64,000 bases of DNA from Lepidostoma basale (lineage: Eukaryota; Arthropoda; Insecta; Trichoptera; Lepidostomatidae). The stretch's first letter is position 1; each line of letters starts with the position of its first letter. The position numbers were made by a program, and so were the translations under genes. Location: the NCBI GenBank assembly GCA_022606425.2, contig JAHDVF020001251.1, positions 1,350,501 through 1,414,500 on the forward strand, written 5' to 3'. Positions 1-10,505 of this stretch are shown here, piece after piece. Below the pieces are notes generated by a model. That model made no database searches. It was not told the DNA's origin and worked only from the letters and a program-made list of their open reading frames with translations.

Positions 1-175
1 CTGTCTAAATACCTATCCTATACGCTTTATGTGTGTTATAATTCGGTGTTCGCTTTATAATCATAATATCCGAGGGGCGAGGGATTGGACCCATTCCGAA
101 ATGAACACATCTGCTGATGGATTGAGCATAATTTAGTCATGTCAAAAGATGATTCGATGGAAAAATAAACCTAAA

Positions 176-715
176 CTACTAAACTAACCATCACGCCGTC
201 TCCCCGAAAGGGTAAGCAGAAAGAATGGACTGTTACACTTTTACTGATGCGGCACTCCATCCTTCTCTTTTCGCTCCGCGGAAGACGCGGTGTGATGGGT
301 TGCGAACCTCATCGCCACCAATAGGCATCTCCCGCGCACACTTCGATCGATAACACCCACCCACTTCCAACACCCACAAAATAAATCTAAAACAAATAAT
401 ATAAAATACAATGATATAAAATAAAATAACAAAATAAAAAACAAAATAAAAATAATTTAACACAAAATGTTCTTTTTAGATGATGCACATATTGTCTATT
501 TAATTTATGTTCCACGAATCCACCATTTTTTAATTTAGCACATAATGTAATAACACAAAATGTTTTTTTCGATGTTGCACATGTTGACATGGACGATCCG
601 GACTTTTGTGTTTATTTAATTTATGTTACACGTATCCACCGTTTTTTAAATGAGCTGTAATTAGGCACTTAACCACCAAGAACTTTAAAAATTATAGCTT
701 AAAAAATCGTCATTA
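176..715 (-). mobile_element. ChimL non-autonomous retroelement, nearly full length
   Basis: The minus-strand element ends at the low-coordinate side in a ctaa-type tail and ccatcacgccgtctcccc, the reverse complement of the LINE-A 3' end. It continues through a conserved block (gatgggttgcgaacctcatc) and an AT-rich part with two diverged tandem copies of an about 110-bp unit (ccaccgttttttaa near 528 and near 638). The 5' end is lost near 715. No coding function is apparent. The shared 3' end suggests LINE-A machinery mobilised it. Confidence 0.7.
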
Positions 716-766
716 CGGAATTCCATAGTACTAGCGCCTTGAATTTATGAAAAATTTAAATTAATT

Positions 767-1062
767 ATGGCCGTTCGCAATGGAGTTCTGGTCCCAACTC
801 TTATGTATGGAAGCGAAGCATGGAACTGGCATAAAAAAGATGAGAGCAGAATAAATGCGGTAGAAATGAGGTCGCTAAGACGTATGTGTGGTAGAACGAT
901 GTACGACAGAATCTCAAATGCTGATATTAGAAAGGAATGTAGAGCGAATATTATGAACACAATTATGAAAGGTTCGCTGCGTTGGTTCGGACATATGGAG
1001 CGCATGGGTGAAGAAAGAATGTTTAAAAAAGTATACGTTAACGATGTAAATGGAGTACGGAG
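767..1062 (+). pseudogene. LINE-A fragment, ORF2 C-terminal region
   Basis: The translation from ATG 767 reads through LMYGSEAWNW, INAVEMRSLRRMCGRT, LRWFGHMERM and VNDVNGV, the region following the reverse transcriptase of RTE-type LINEs. The element breaks near 1062 before the RGRPRKTW block and joins a reverse-oriented LINE-R piece. The catalytic RT domain is absent. Confidence 0.75.
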
Positions 1063-1165
1063 ACTTCGTACGAGAGTCTCTTATTCTCGTGTTCCTCACG
1101 CGATCTCTCAGTGTCTTGCCTGCTATCGTCCTCAGTGTCTTTATTTCGGAAGTCCTCAAAACTTT
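1063..1165 (-). pseudogene. LINE-R fragment
   Basis: On the minus strand the translation contains EIKTLRTIAGKTLRDRVRN, matching the arrangement of the LINE-R copy at 7059-7335 (SVAGTTLRDRIRN). It is a short piece with no start or tail, abutting LINE-A. Confidence 0.5.
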
Positions 1166-1376
1166 ACTATTAATAAATTCGATTTGTTAAAAAAAAAAAA
1201 TTCTAATTCTGTTTATGTGTATTAATTGTATCATTATGGAATTCCACAGAGTTATATGTAAGAGTTATATGTATAATATCACTATGGAATCCCATAGTTT
1301 TAACGCCTTTACGTAGAAATTACCTTCTCATAAGGCCTCAAAGACCATCCTAAATATTTCTTTTGTATATCTCTTT

Positions 1377-1756
1377 ATGCATGGAACTTGCAAAATAATG
1401 AAGTGGAATCAATGCAGAAGAAATGAGATCTCTTAGATGCATTTGTGGAAAATCTGTGTATGATAGAGTGTCCAATGAAAATATAAGAAGTGAATGCGGT
1501 GCGAATGATAGTGTTATGAACAAAATAATGAAATGATCAGTGAGATGGTTTGGACACATGGAAAGAATGAATGAAGAAAGAATGGTATAAAAAGTATATT
1601 TTAACGATGTAAATGGAACTAGAAATAGAGCAAGACCGAGGAGATCGTGGGACGATCAATGTTGAGGAATCGAGAGAAATATCTCAGGAAAGAAAAGTGA
1701 GGCAGTTTATTATTTTTGCCTACCCCTTCGGAGAGACGGCGTGATGTTTAATTAAT
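1377..1756 (+). pseudogene. LINE-A fragment, degenerate
   Basis: This is a plus-strand LINE-A 3' part with several stops and an internal deletion after agaccgaggagatcgtgg that removes the RACMTRCMN block. It ends in gacggcgtgatgtttaatta, a decayed version of the usual tail. Confidence 0.65.
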
Positions 1757-1794
1757 TTGTTATATCTCTTTAATGTACTTGTTATATTTTGTAT

Positions 1795-1873
1795 TAATTT
1801 TTGTTTTTTTCTCATTTTCAGGTAAGCACTCGACACAACTACCAAATTATTCAATTATTGGCGTTATGTAAGT
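1795..1873 (+). promoter_or_regulatory. candidate recursive (zero-length) splice site
   Basis: A long T-rich tract ends in the acceptor ctcattttcag, which is followed at once by the donor gtaagc (AG at 1820-1821, GT at 1822-1823). A second donor, gtaagt at 1868, lies 46 bp downstream. This is the layout of a ratchet point in a long intron. No exon evidence supports use. Confidence 0.4.
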
Positions 1874-2105
1874 TTTTATTTATATAATTAATTTAGGAAG
1901 TTATCCAAGAAATTGTATTTTTGTGGAAGTTCGATAGTACTCGTATTATAAGTGTCTAGTGTCGCCTCATTTGTTTAGAATCAGTATAAATCGTTATCCC
2001 AGTGATGAGTGATATAAAACCCTCTATGATAAATAATCTGAAGTGGAAAAGGCGGTGTTTTAATTCATACTAAATTCACCATGATAGAATTCCATTGTTT
2101 TATCG

Positions 2106-2325
2106 TGTCTTCTTCTTATTCTTCTTCAACTTGCTGTAGACTTAAGATTCTGTTATTACAGGATTCTCTTCCTTTGATGCCGAGCTCCAGCTATCCCTCC
2201 ATCGTTTTAGTAGTCTCCCTGGTGGACGCTATCCATCTGCTATTCCATGCAAAGTGTATTGTGTATGGAATCTTGTGGGATTCATTATCTGGAGATGTTG
2301 GTTCCAGTAACGTAAACGTTATCCC
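2106..2325 (-). pseudogene. LINE-I 3' end with GAA-type tail
   Basis: The minus-strand element ends in a (GAA)n-like tail (tcttcttcttattcttcttc on plus). The block ctatccctccatc is shared with the copies at 12752, 29936 and 42206. It belongs to the C-terminal region of an RTE-like LINE and is heavily mutated. Confidence 0.5.
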
Positions 2326-2400
2326 CCCCATTTGACCACCTCACAGGCATTTTGGATTATGGTGTTCCTTTCACGATCATAAATCCTATATCGATAAGAT

Positions 2401-2660
2401 ATTCTTCTTCTTCTTTCTTCTAGCCATTTCCTATTATTTGTGGTCAGCTACCAATATATGGCTTCCTTAAGTTTCGATCCTGGGTCATCTGGCTGTCCAG
2501 TCCCAGCGCCTTCAGGTCCTTCCTGACTGTGGACATCCACGTTGCAGGACGCCGACCTGGTCCCCTCCATCTATCTTCCATTTGCAGGACTTTGTAGACA
2601 ATGTATTAATTTTCTCTCCTGCTCATGTGACCTACCATCGCAGACGACGTTCCCTATCTC
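2401..2660 (-). pseudogene. LINE-G 3' end with GAA-type tail
   Basis: The plus strand begins attcttcttcttctttcttc and continues with agccatttcc and ggtcatctggctgtccagtc, a block repeated at 42564 and partly at 47752. The proline-rich LINE C-terminal block (gccgacctggtcccctcc) is recognisable. No open frame survives. Confidence 0.5.
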
Positions 2661-2661
2661 T

Positions 2662-2965
2662 TTTTACATTTATATCGTTAACGTATACTTTTTTAACCAT
2701 TCTTTCTTCACCCATGCGCTCCATATGTCCGAACCAACGCAGCGATCCTTTCATTATTTTGTTGATAATTCCATCTTTTTTCATTTCTATCTCATATCAT
2801 TTGAGATTCTGTCGTACATCGCTCTAACACACATACGTCTTAGGGACCTCATCTCTATCGCATTTATTCTGCTCTCATCTTTCTTCTGTTCCATGATTCG
2901 CTTCCATACATAAGGGTTGGGACCAGAACTCCATTGTGAACGGTCATTTTCGCTTTCATTGATGA
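2662..2965 (-). pseudogene. LINE-A fragment, minus strand
   Basis: The reverse complement encodes the VHNGVLVPTLMYGSEA through GSLRWFGHMERM and KKVYVNDINV region with frameshifts. It directly abuts LINE-G and is followed by L2-J. The 3' tail is missing, so this is an internal piece. Confidence 0.7.
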
Positions 2966-2971
2966 ATTCTT

Positions 2972-3486
2972 GTTACCAATTATCCAGCTCCACTGGCTGA
3001 AATGTCCAGAAAGGATACAATACAAGCTCTGCTGGACGGTCTATAAGGCGTTGCATGGAATAGCATCAGCTTATATATCTGAACTCTGCATCAACGAGAA
3101 CCTAAATGCTAGACAGTCTACACTGCGATCAGCTAAGTCTTTTGCGATCGTTAGATTGACTGTGCCAAGGACAAACATTGGCGACCGAGTCTTCGCGGTA
3201 GCCGGCCCTTCAGCCTGGAACAGTCTTCCAGCAGACCTTAAGTGCATTGAGAATCAATCAGAGTTTAGATCGAGACTCAAAACGCACCTTTTCAAATTAT
3301 CATTTCCTGACAGGAAGGGCTGATCGACTTCGTCAGGTGCAGCCCTCATACTAAATATGTTTATTATTTTTGTTATCATTATTATTATTATGTTGATAAA
3401 ACGGAGCATCTTCTACAGCGCCCTTGAGATGAGTAATTCATAAAAATGGCGCTCTATAAATTATCCAATTTATTATTATTATTATT
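2972..3486 (+). pseudogene. L2-J (CR1/L2-like LINE) 3' end
   Basis: The ORF 2970-3323 contains HWLKCPERIQYKLCWTVYKA, SELCINENLNARQSTLRSA and DRVFAVAGPSAWNSLP, typical of the C-terminus of CR1/L2 reverse transcriptases. The 3' UTR holds gcgcccttgagatgag and ggcgctctataaattatcc and ends in (ATT)n, as L2/CR1 elements do. It is 5' truncated inside the RT domain. Confidence 0.85.
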
Positions 3487-4067
3487 ATCAGAGCTGAACC
3501 TCTGTAAGCCAGAAGATGCAAGTCCAATTCCAAGTACTCAAATCGCTTTACTTTTAAGAGAATAATAGAAACCAATTGTATTGTATTACTTGACAGTTAT
3601 ATTATTAAATCAACTTAAAATTCCCGTAAAACTCTGCGTTCACACCGCATTCGCGTAAGAGCAATTTTTGTGTCGAGACGATTAGAAACGCTTTAGTAAA
3701 ATAATAAAAATCAACAGAAGCTGCCCAACCTTTGATTAATGCTGATTGCGGACACGGGTGGAAAAAAAATATTTCCGGAAAATCTCGGAAAACCCCGCGA
3801 ACCGAGTGATGTCATTAATTTCCGCGGCGGCGGTGTGTAGAACTGGTTGTTTCCGATTCGTTTCCGTCACTCGCTCGCATTGTGACCCCCTAATGCTACC
3901 ATTGTTCTCGCCTGAGCGGGATAGGTGACTGAAATGGCCAATCTTATCTTGGCATCTTGCATGGCACACACGAGACATTGTATAGTATACAAGGTTCGTA
4001 CAAAAGCTAGGGGGAATCAGCACTTATATTAATAGCTATTGCGTTAATTAATACTAATGAAAACTAA
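3487..4067. other. no recognisable gene
   Basis: Mostly AT-rich unique sequence. A GC-rich patch at about 3740-3930 contains short overlapping ORFs on both strands without a recognisable domain. I do not call a gene here. Confidence 0.5.
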
Positions 4068-4948
4068 AAAAAGCTAAAATGGAATTGCACAATGGTGTTC
4101 TTCTACCGATCCCATAAGGATGAAAGTAGAAAAAATGCAGTAGAAATGAGATCTCTTGGACGAATGTGTCGATACTCTGTGTATGATAGAGTGTCGAATG
4201 AAAATATAAGAAGTGAATGCGGTGCGAATGATGGTGTCATGAACAAAATAATGAAAGAGATTGTACATATGGAAATAATGAATGAAGAAAGAATGGTAAA
4301 AAAATTATATATTCTTCTTTCTTCTTCGATGGCCCTACAGCCCATATCGAGCCTTAGCCTCAAGTATTCTTCGCCTCCAACTCCTCCTGTCCTCCGCTTC
4401 GACCCTCCAATCTGACTCTCTTAACAATCTTGCTCCATCTCTCCCAACTTCATCCTCCCATCGCAGCCTTGGTCGTCCAATTGGTCTTCTACCACCTGGG
4501 TGCCACTCCAGCAATCTTTTTGGGGTTCGCAATGAAGGCATCCTCTGCACATGACCGGCCCATCTCAGTCTATTCAGTCTGACCTGTGTGGAGAGACTGG
4601 GAGCTTTGTAAATATTGTACAGCTCGTCATTATGCCGCACTCTCCAGCCTTCACCGTCATTCACAGACCCCAGAATTCTGCGCAGCACCCTTCTCTCAAA
4701 AAAATTATATATTAATGATGTAAATGGTACCAGAAATAGAGGAAGACCGAGGAAAACGTGGCACGATCAAATAAATCAAATATTGAATGTCGGCCATGTG
4801 AGGAGTAAGATAAATCGACGCGCGTGCATTACACGATGTATGAATGTTGAGGAAATGAGAGAAATATGTCAGGAAAGAAAAGTGTGGCAGTCCATTCTTT
4901 CTGCCTACCCCTTCGGGGAGACGGCGTGATGGTTAGTTGGTTAGTTAT
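4068..4948 (+). pseudogene. LINE-A 3' part, split by a LINE-B insertion
   Basis: LINE-A runs 4068-4313 and resumes at 4698-4948, ending gacggcgtgatggttagttgg. The ORF pieces show NAVEMRSLGRMC, then NRGRPRKTWHDQINQILNVG, ACITRCMNVEE and LSAYPFGETA. The 16-bp duplication of the target on both sides of LINE-B dates this copy as older than LINE-B's arrival. Confidence 0.85.
4314..4697 (-). mobile_element. LINE-B insertion, 5'-truncated, with 16-bp target duplication
   Basis: A minus-strand ORF (4335-4688) encodes RRILGSVNDG, LRWAGHVQRMP, GRRPIGRPRLRWEDEVGRDG and a C-terminus rich in W/R, the distal part of an RTE-like LINE protein. The 3' end is a GAA-rich tail. Both sides carry aaaaaaattatatatt (4298-4313 and 4698-4713), the target site duplication. 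The reading frame is intact, suggesting a fairly young insertion, but the RT is absent through 5' truncation. Confidence 0.88.
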
Positions 4949-5252
4949 GAAAACGTCAGTTTTCTAGAAGTTTTATTATATTTTATGGGAATGACATGTT
5001 TCGCCCTTATAAGTCATTATCAAATGTGACGAAATTTCAGCTCGTTGCTGTTCATATACAGTAGTAAATGAAGAAAAATATGGTAATTAACGAAAATTGA
5101 TGTGACTTTATACATTTTTAACAAATAATTATTTGGGTAGGTCCAGAAATATTGGAAAGTGTTTCTTAGAACTCGTGTTAGAAGAAATGTTATGACAATG
5201 ATTACATAGTTAGGGGATACAAAATGATATTATATTAATCAAAAAGAAGCTC
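4949..5252 (-). repeat. HHR-1 repeat with hammerhead-like motif
   Basis: It shares gttttctagaagttttatta and the block gacatgtttcgccc with other HHR-1 copies and its whole length with 15604-15912. The minus strand at 4993-5024 reads TTGATAAT, a stem region, GAAA, then the palindrome ACATGT followed by C, a degenerate hammerhead-like layout. Confidence 0.55.
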
Positions 5253-5292
5253 AATAAATGTTGACAGTAATTAATATGAAACCGAAAATTAC

Positions 5293-5371
5293 TGTATATT
5301 CTACAGCGCCCTTGAGATGAGCAATTCATAAAAATTTCGCTCTATAAATTATCCAATTTATTATTATTAAT
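5293..5371 (+). repeat. L2-J 3' UTR, solo
   Basis: It contains ctacagcgcccttgagatga and ctctataaattatccaattt followed by ttattattatt, the extreme 3' end of L2-J, with no coding part. A very short 5'-truncated insertion is the likely origin. Confidence 0.7.
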
Positions 5372-5469
5372 AAACCATCACGACTTAAATTTGTATAAAA
5401 ATGTGTAATTTCTCATACTCAGTTTAAAAAAAATCTCCACGTTTCTAATGATTCAAAACAACCGCATAT

Positions 5470-6154
5470 AACTAACTAACTAACTAACCATCACGCCGTC
5501 TCCCCGAAAGGGTAGGCAGAAAGAATGGACTGTCACACTTTTACTGATGCGGCACTCCATCCTTCTCTTTTCGCCCCACGGGAGACGCGGTGTGATGGGT
5601 TGCGAACCTCATCGCCACCAATAGGCATCTCCCGCGCACACTTCGATCGTCCAACACCCACAAAATAAATCTAAAACAAATAATATAAAATACAATGATA
5701 TAAAATAAAATAACAAAATAAAAAATAATTTAACACAAAATGTTCCTTTTTAGATGGTGCACATATTGACTATTTAATTTATGTTCCACGAATCCACCGT
5801 TTTTTTAATTTAGCACATAGTGTAAAATAACACATAATGTTTTTTTCGTTGTTGCACATGTTGACATGGACGATCCGGACTTTTGTGTTTATTTAATATA
5901 TGTTACACGTATCCACCGTTTTTTGAATTAGCTGTAATTAGGCACTTAACCAGCAAGAACTTAAAAATAATATTGAAGAAATTATTAAAATTGTCATTGG
6001 AACAAATGAAAATTTTATGTTTACATCTGTCAAAATTCTTTGTAAAAACGATAAAACTAATATAATTTTAACAGCAAAAGAGTACAAACGTATTACGTGT
6101 CACAATTAACTATTATAAAGTGCGGCAACAGTTAAATTGACCAAAACAATTCAC
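5470..6154 (-). mobile_element. ChimL, near full length
   Basis: On the minus strand it begins GTGAATTGTTTTGGTC at about 6154, matching the 5' end of the copy at 36889, and ends in the LINE-A-like block and a (TTAG)n tail near 5470. The two internal about 110-bp tandem units and the part gacaatttt with ttcttcaatatt are present. It is one of two copies that reach the same 5' end. Confidence 0.75.
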
Positions 6155-6811
6155 TTATACACGACATATCTCCAAATTTACAGGAGCACCAAATGAACCA
6201 AACCAAATTTTCAAAATCAGAAATATAAAAAAAAACAACTGCATATTATGTGTTAATTTAACAAATACATCTCTCTTTTACCGTTAAAACAACCAGCAAC
6301 TCACACAAGAGCATGTTCTATCTACTTGAATCCAATCACCCCAATCAAACAAGATAAAATACTTTTTTTTTCTTTTCACTGGAAACAATACATTGGTGAT
6401 TTACTTGAGATCGCTTCGAAGATCAAATAGTGGAAACTGGGCGGGATGCGGCGCTAGAAAGACCCGAAAATGATACATTTAGGAAAGGATTATTACAGTT
6501 CATAAAAAAATCAATTCACGGTGGTCCCAATTATAGGGGAGGGTGGTCCAGCGGGAAGCAGTGAGAAGAGATCTGTTAATGACCTTAATATCGTATGAAT
6601 TATTGTGGGGCACACAGTATCCAGGCCGGAACGAATCTGGAGGAATTTTACTCATATAAGAAACTAGAATTCATGTATTTTTTTTAGATGAAAAGTAATT
6701 AAATGATAATGGATTCTGATGATGAAAATGATATCAAGATTGAAATAAGTTTCTTCGATAAAGTCATATTAATAATATATTATTTGTACTACTGAGGTAA
6801 TTGATACAAAT
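6155..6811. other. no recognisable gene
   Basis: Unique AT-rich sequence with a moderately GC-rich patch near 6520-6640. No repeat of another part of the window and no convincing coding frame were seen. Confidence 0.5.
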
Positions 6812-6883
6812 GAAAACATATACAAGTTTTATTATATTTCATAGAAATGACACGCTTCGCCTTGGAGAGTATTACCATCACGC
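6812..6883 (-). repeat. HHR-1 fragment cut by LINE-A
   Basis: The block acaagttttattatatttca and gacacgcttcgcc match HHR-1. The minus strand contains GGCGAAGCGTGTC, a mutated GAAA plus palindrome core. The element stops where the LINE-A tail begins, so LINE-A probably inserted here. Confidence 0.5.
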
Positions 6884-7058
6884 CCTCTCTCCGAAGAGGT
6901 AGGCAAAAATAATGGACTGCCACACTTTTCTTTTCTGACATATCTCGATTCCTCAACATTCATACATCGTGTCATGGACGCGAGTCGATTTCTCAGACTA
7001 CTCAGGTGGCCGACATTCAATATATGATTTATTTAATCGTGCAAGGTTTTCCTCGGTT
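6884..7058 (-). pseudogene. LINE-A 3' end, minus strand
   Basis: The reverse complement encodes ATRKTLHD-like sequence, NVGHLSSLRNRLASMTRCMN and the end LSAYPFGERV in broken frames. It joins LINE-R sequence directly at about 7058. Confidence 0.7.
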
Positions 7059-7335
7059 ATTTCTCGTAGCCTGTTCCTGGGATACAGATGTCCAACTGTC
7101 TCGCCATCTTTTAGGTAGTCTTCCTGCTGGTCGATTTCCTGTTGGTACATTATTTGCGGCTATATTGATTACTCTTTCAGAACATGCTCTTTCCACGTGA
7201 TCTCTCCAATAGCGTCTTCTCAGTCTTCCCCATCGCACGACATCTTCCACATTGCAGATCTTTCTTATTTCATAATTTCTTATTCTGTCTCGGAGTGTCG
7301 TTCCCGCAACGGATCGAGAGTCTTCATTTCTGTGG
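7059..7335 (-). pseudogene. LINE-R C-terminal region
   Basis: The minus-strand ORF contains MEDVVRWGRLRRRYWRDHVE, NNVPTGNRPAGRLPKRWRD and SWTSVSQEQA. It parallels the plus-strand copy at 49021 (IVRWGRKRRRFWRYHVERM). It is an RTE-like LINE terminal domain without RT. Confidence 0.7.
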
Positions 7336-7718
7336 TTCTTAAGAGACTTTTTGGAAGTGTAAAATGATGGTTAGTTATTATTGAATGTGTTACGCCTGTC
7401 ATCTAACTACGATATGATAGCACACTTAGCATAATTGTGATACCCGTATGTTCCTCTATACAACCAGTGTGATAGTGTTATAATCTATTATAATGTCGTT
7501 CGGAATTTTTACCATCTCATAAATAATTTATCTCACTAGAATACTTACACCGTTTTTTTCTGTTAGCAAACTTTTTTGTTCCTAAAAATTAGCATGTCGT
7601 ATTCCATTTTGATCGAGAGTATAGTGGATATGAAGACTTAATGTATTTTTTTTTGTATTACTAAAATGAGTTTTTACGTTCTTTTTTTAAATCTCGCTTC
7701 TCGGTTTTAAATGATTTT

Positions 7719-7797
7719 CCTTCTTCTTATTGTTCTGTCACATCTTCGTGGTGTATAGTGCCTCAAGGATTCTCTTTCATCCGACTCTATAGCAAAC
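7719..7797 (-). repeat. LINE-E 3' fragment
   Basis: The plus strand cttcttcttattgttctgtc followed by tagtgcctcaagg matches the starts of LINE-E copies at 45276 and 55448. Only the extreme 3' end is present. Confidence 0.5.
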
Positions 7798-7848
7798 CGT
7801 AAATGATTATTTTAGATTTTATTTTATGAAAAAAAAGCAGCCCTAAGA

Positions 7849-8097
7849 TTTTCTAATCAAATTAGTTTATTAACTCAAAAGACATTACAAATCGCAAAAT
7901 GTTTAAGGCATCTATTGAGTACAGCTATAAAAATACAACATAATACCAGGAACGCATTAGAGATGGTTCGACATTAGGAAGACTAGATACTATTTAAAGT
8001 CAAGAGTATTTGTCCCCTGAACGTACCTTCACTAATATGAAAGATGTCGATCTCCGAGGAGACCGCGTTCGGCAGACTAATTGCTCTTCCCATCGGT
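7849..8097 (-). repeat. LINE-K 3' UTR and C-terminal end
   Basis: It carries the signature cagacattac-like 3' UTR (agacattacaaatcgcaaaa) and a C-terminal coding end matching the LINE-K copies at 22862, 32528 and 34312. It stops abruptly in the valine/glycine-rich part of the ORF. Confidence 0.7.
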
Positions 8098-8152
8098 TTT
8101 ATTTATCTTGACATTTTTCTTCTGTTATACCTATAATAAATATAATTATTTT

Positions 8153-8422
8153 AGGATGGTTTGGACACATGAAAAGAATGAGTGAAGACAGAATGGTGAA
8201 GAAGGTATATGTAAACGGCGTGAACGGAGCTAGAAATAGGGGAAGGCCGATAAAAACGTGGCACGAGGAGGAGTCGGAGAAATCGACGTGCGAGCATCGC
8301 AAGTTTTATGAATGTAGAGAAATCGAGATAAGTATGCCAGGACAGAACAGTGTGGCGGTCTATTCTTTCTGCCTACTCCTCCGGGGAGACGGCCTGGTGG
8401 TTAGTTAGGTAGTTAGTTACTA
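8153..8422 (+). pseudogene. LINE-A 3' end
   Basis: It reads RMSEDRMVKKVYVNGVNGAR and NRGRPIKTWHEEE, then shifts frame through the ESTCEH region and ends in cctccggggagacggcctgg plus a TTAG-type tail. A deletion removes the DQINQIL block. 5' truncated. Confidence 0.75.
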
Positions 8423-8960
8423 ATAAATGTTGTTAAAAACAACTCTACTTAAAAACATAAAATTCTTTAAATACAAATTCGACCATTTTTACCATACGTG
8501 CTAATTTCACAGAGTTCATTTTCTTTTTATTCGATGATTAAGCTTCCGGTTGATTCTCATTTGTTAGTCACGTATCGAACAGCCAATCAGACCGCTCAAA
8601 AGGCTCTCAGAATGTTACTGCAACATTGTAGTTCTGGTCCCTTTGATGCTAATTGAAAGGAGATCATTGTCTGAAAGGAGATATTTGTCTGAAACGACAG
8701 TTGGTAATATGAGACTGTCAGGTGGCATAAGCGCAACAGTCCTGCCCTCACAGACGCGAGAGATAAACTTTAATACTTACCTATTATACCGACGACAGTT
8801 ATTTTAAAATATACAATAAAATAACTTACTGCACATTTCAAATAACCATATGTTTCTCTGCTACATAACTTCCTATCTGCTCCTTCCGTTGTCGCTTTAG
8901 ATTTGATCTGTATACCATACATCAATAGCTTTCGAGTAATAAATAAATTAATCAATTAAT
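8423..8960. other. no recognisable gene
   Basis: AT-rich sequence without a recognisable repeat or gene. The short minus-strand ORF near 8770-8955 has no identifiable domain. Confidence 0.5.
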
Positions 8961-9512
8961 CAAATTGTCATTAACAAATGAAAAATAAAATTTTCATTTG
9001 TTTCAATGACAATTTGAATAATTTCTTCAATATTATTTTAAAGTTCTCGCTGGTTAAGTGCCTAATTACAGCTTATTTTAAAAACGGTGGATACGTGTGA
9101 CATAAATTAAATAAACACAAAAGTCCGGATCGTCCATGTCAACATGTACAACATCGAAAAAAACTTTATGTGCTAAATTAAAAAACGGTGGATTCGTGGA
9201 ACATAAATTAAATAGACAAATGTGTACCATCTAAAAAGAACATTTTGTGTTAAATTATTTTTATTTTGTTATTTTATTTTATATCATTGTATTTTATATT
9301 ATTTGTTTTAGATTTATTTTGTGGGTGTTGGACGATCGAAGTGTGCGCGGGAGATGCCTATTGGTGGCGATGAGGTTCGCAACCCATCACACCGCGTTTC
9401 CCGCGGAGCGAAAAGAGAAGGATGGAGTGCCGCATCAGTAAAAGTGTGACAGTCCATTCTTTCTGCCTACCCCTTTCGGGGAGACGGCGTGATGGTTAGT
9501 TAGTTAGTTAAT
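8961..9512 (+). mobile_element. ChimL copy with inverted 5' end
   Basis: The plus-strand copy contains both internal tandem units (cggtggatacgtg and cggtggattcgtgg), the gatgaggttcgcaacccatc block and the end gggagacggcgtgatggtta plus (GTTA)n. Its 5' boundary is a near-perfect inverted repeat of its own 5' sequence (8961-9016). Confidence 0.8.
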
Positions 9513-9591
9513 AAATAAATCACCCTCAACCGAAATTAATTCGATATGCATACGATGCGCATGCCGAGGACGTTCCTTGATTATTTTGAAA

Positions 9592-9702
9592 CTAAATAAC
9601 TAACTAACCACCACGCCGTCTCCCCGGAGGAGTAGGCAGAGAGAATGGACTGCCACACTGTTCTGTCCTGACATACTTCTCTCGCTTCCTCTACATTCAT
9701 AT
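9592..9702 (-). pseudogene. LINE-A 3' tip, minus strand
   Basis: (CTAA)n followed by ccaccacgccgtctccccgg and the reverse complement of the CQDRTVWRSILSAYPSGETA coding end. About 100 bp remain. Confidence 0.7.
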
Positions 9703-9809
9703 GTTTTAGTTTCCAGCTCAAATCAAGGCCGCTATATTTACGTTTGTGAAACATTGCAATCTAAATTGGACCGCCTTCGATGAGTGCAGAACAAATACTG
9801 AGGAGTTGT

Positions 9810-10000
9810 CAGTTTACAGAGATCGAGAAGGCAATGCTCTCCAATTACGGGGGTCGAGAAAGCAGTGCTCTCCAATTACAGAAGTTCCCTCCGGCCAATT
9901 ACAGAGGTCGAGAAAGCAATGCTCTCCAATCACAGAGATTTAGGGCCCGAATGTCGAGTTCAATTAAACAGGTTTCATTTTTCCAATTAAAGAGGTTTTA
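9810..10000 (+). repeat. short minisatellite, about 31-bp unit
   Basis: Imperfect tandem units built on ccaattacagaggt and cgagaaagcaatgctct recur at about 9811, 9841, 9894 and later decayed copies to 10000. The ORFs crossing it are repeat translations. Confidence 0.7.
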
Positions 10001-10146
10001 GTACTCCAAGGGGTAGGACCGGAACTTTTCTGTCAATTATAGAGTTTTGCCAATTAATCAGGTTCCAATAATCCAGTTTCTATTGTATTGGTATTAAAGT
10101 TATGTAAGAGGATTCGTATTCGATATAATGGACTTAAAATTTTATT

Positions 10147-10505
10147 ATCTTCATCTTCTTATTCGATGGCCCTTATTGGTATTCTTCGCCTCCAACTCCT
10201 CCTGTCCTCCGCTTCGACCCTCTAATCTGACACTCATATCGATTTCGCCCCATCTCTCCCAACTTCATCCTCCCATCGCATCCTTGGTCGTCCAATTAGT
10301 CTTTTACCACCTGGGTGCCACTCCAGCAGCTCTGCACGTGACCGGCCCATCTCAGTCTATTCAGTCTGACCTGGGAGGAGAGACGGAGCTTTTTAGATAT
10401 GGTACAGCTCGTCATTATGCCGCACTCTCCAGCCTTCACCGTCATTCACAGGTCCCAGAATTCTGCGCAGCACCCTGCTCTCAAAAGTATCCAGTCGCTC
10501 TTTAA
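10147..10505 (-). pseudogene. LINE-B copy
   Basis: The plus-strand blocks tcgcctccaactcctcctgt, ggtgccactccagcagctct and cattatgccgcactctccag match the LINE-B insertion at 4314-4697. The GAA-type tail is degraded and the frame is broken, so it is older than the 4.3-kb copy. Confidence 0.75.

Noticed and set aside
3736..4023. Overlapping ORFs on both strands in a GC-rich patch
   Set aside because: No domain, no splice context and no copy elsewhere; open frames are expected in GC-richer DNA.
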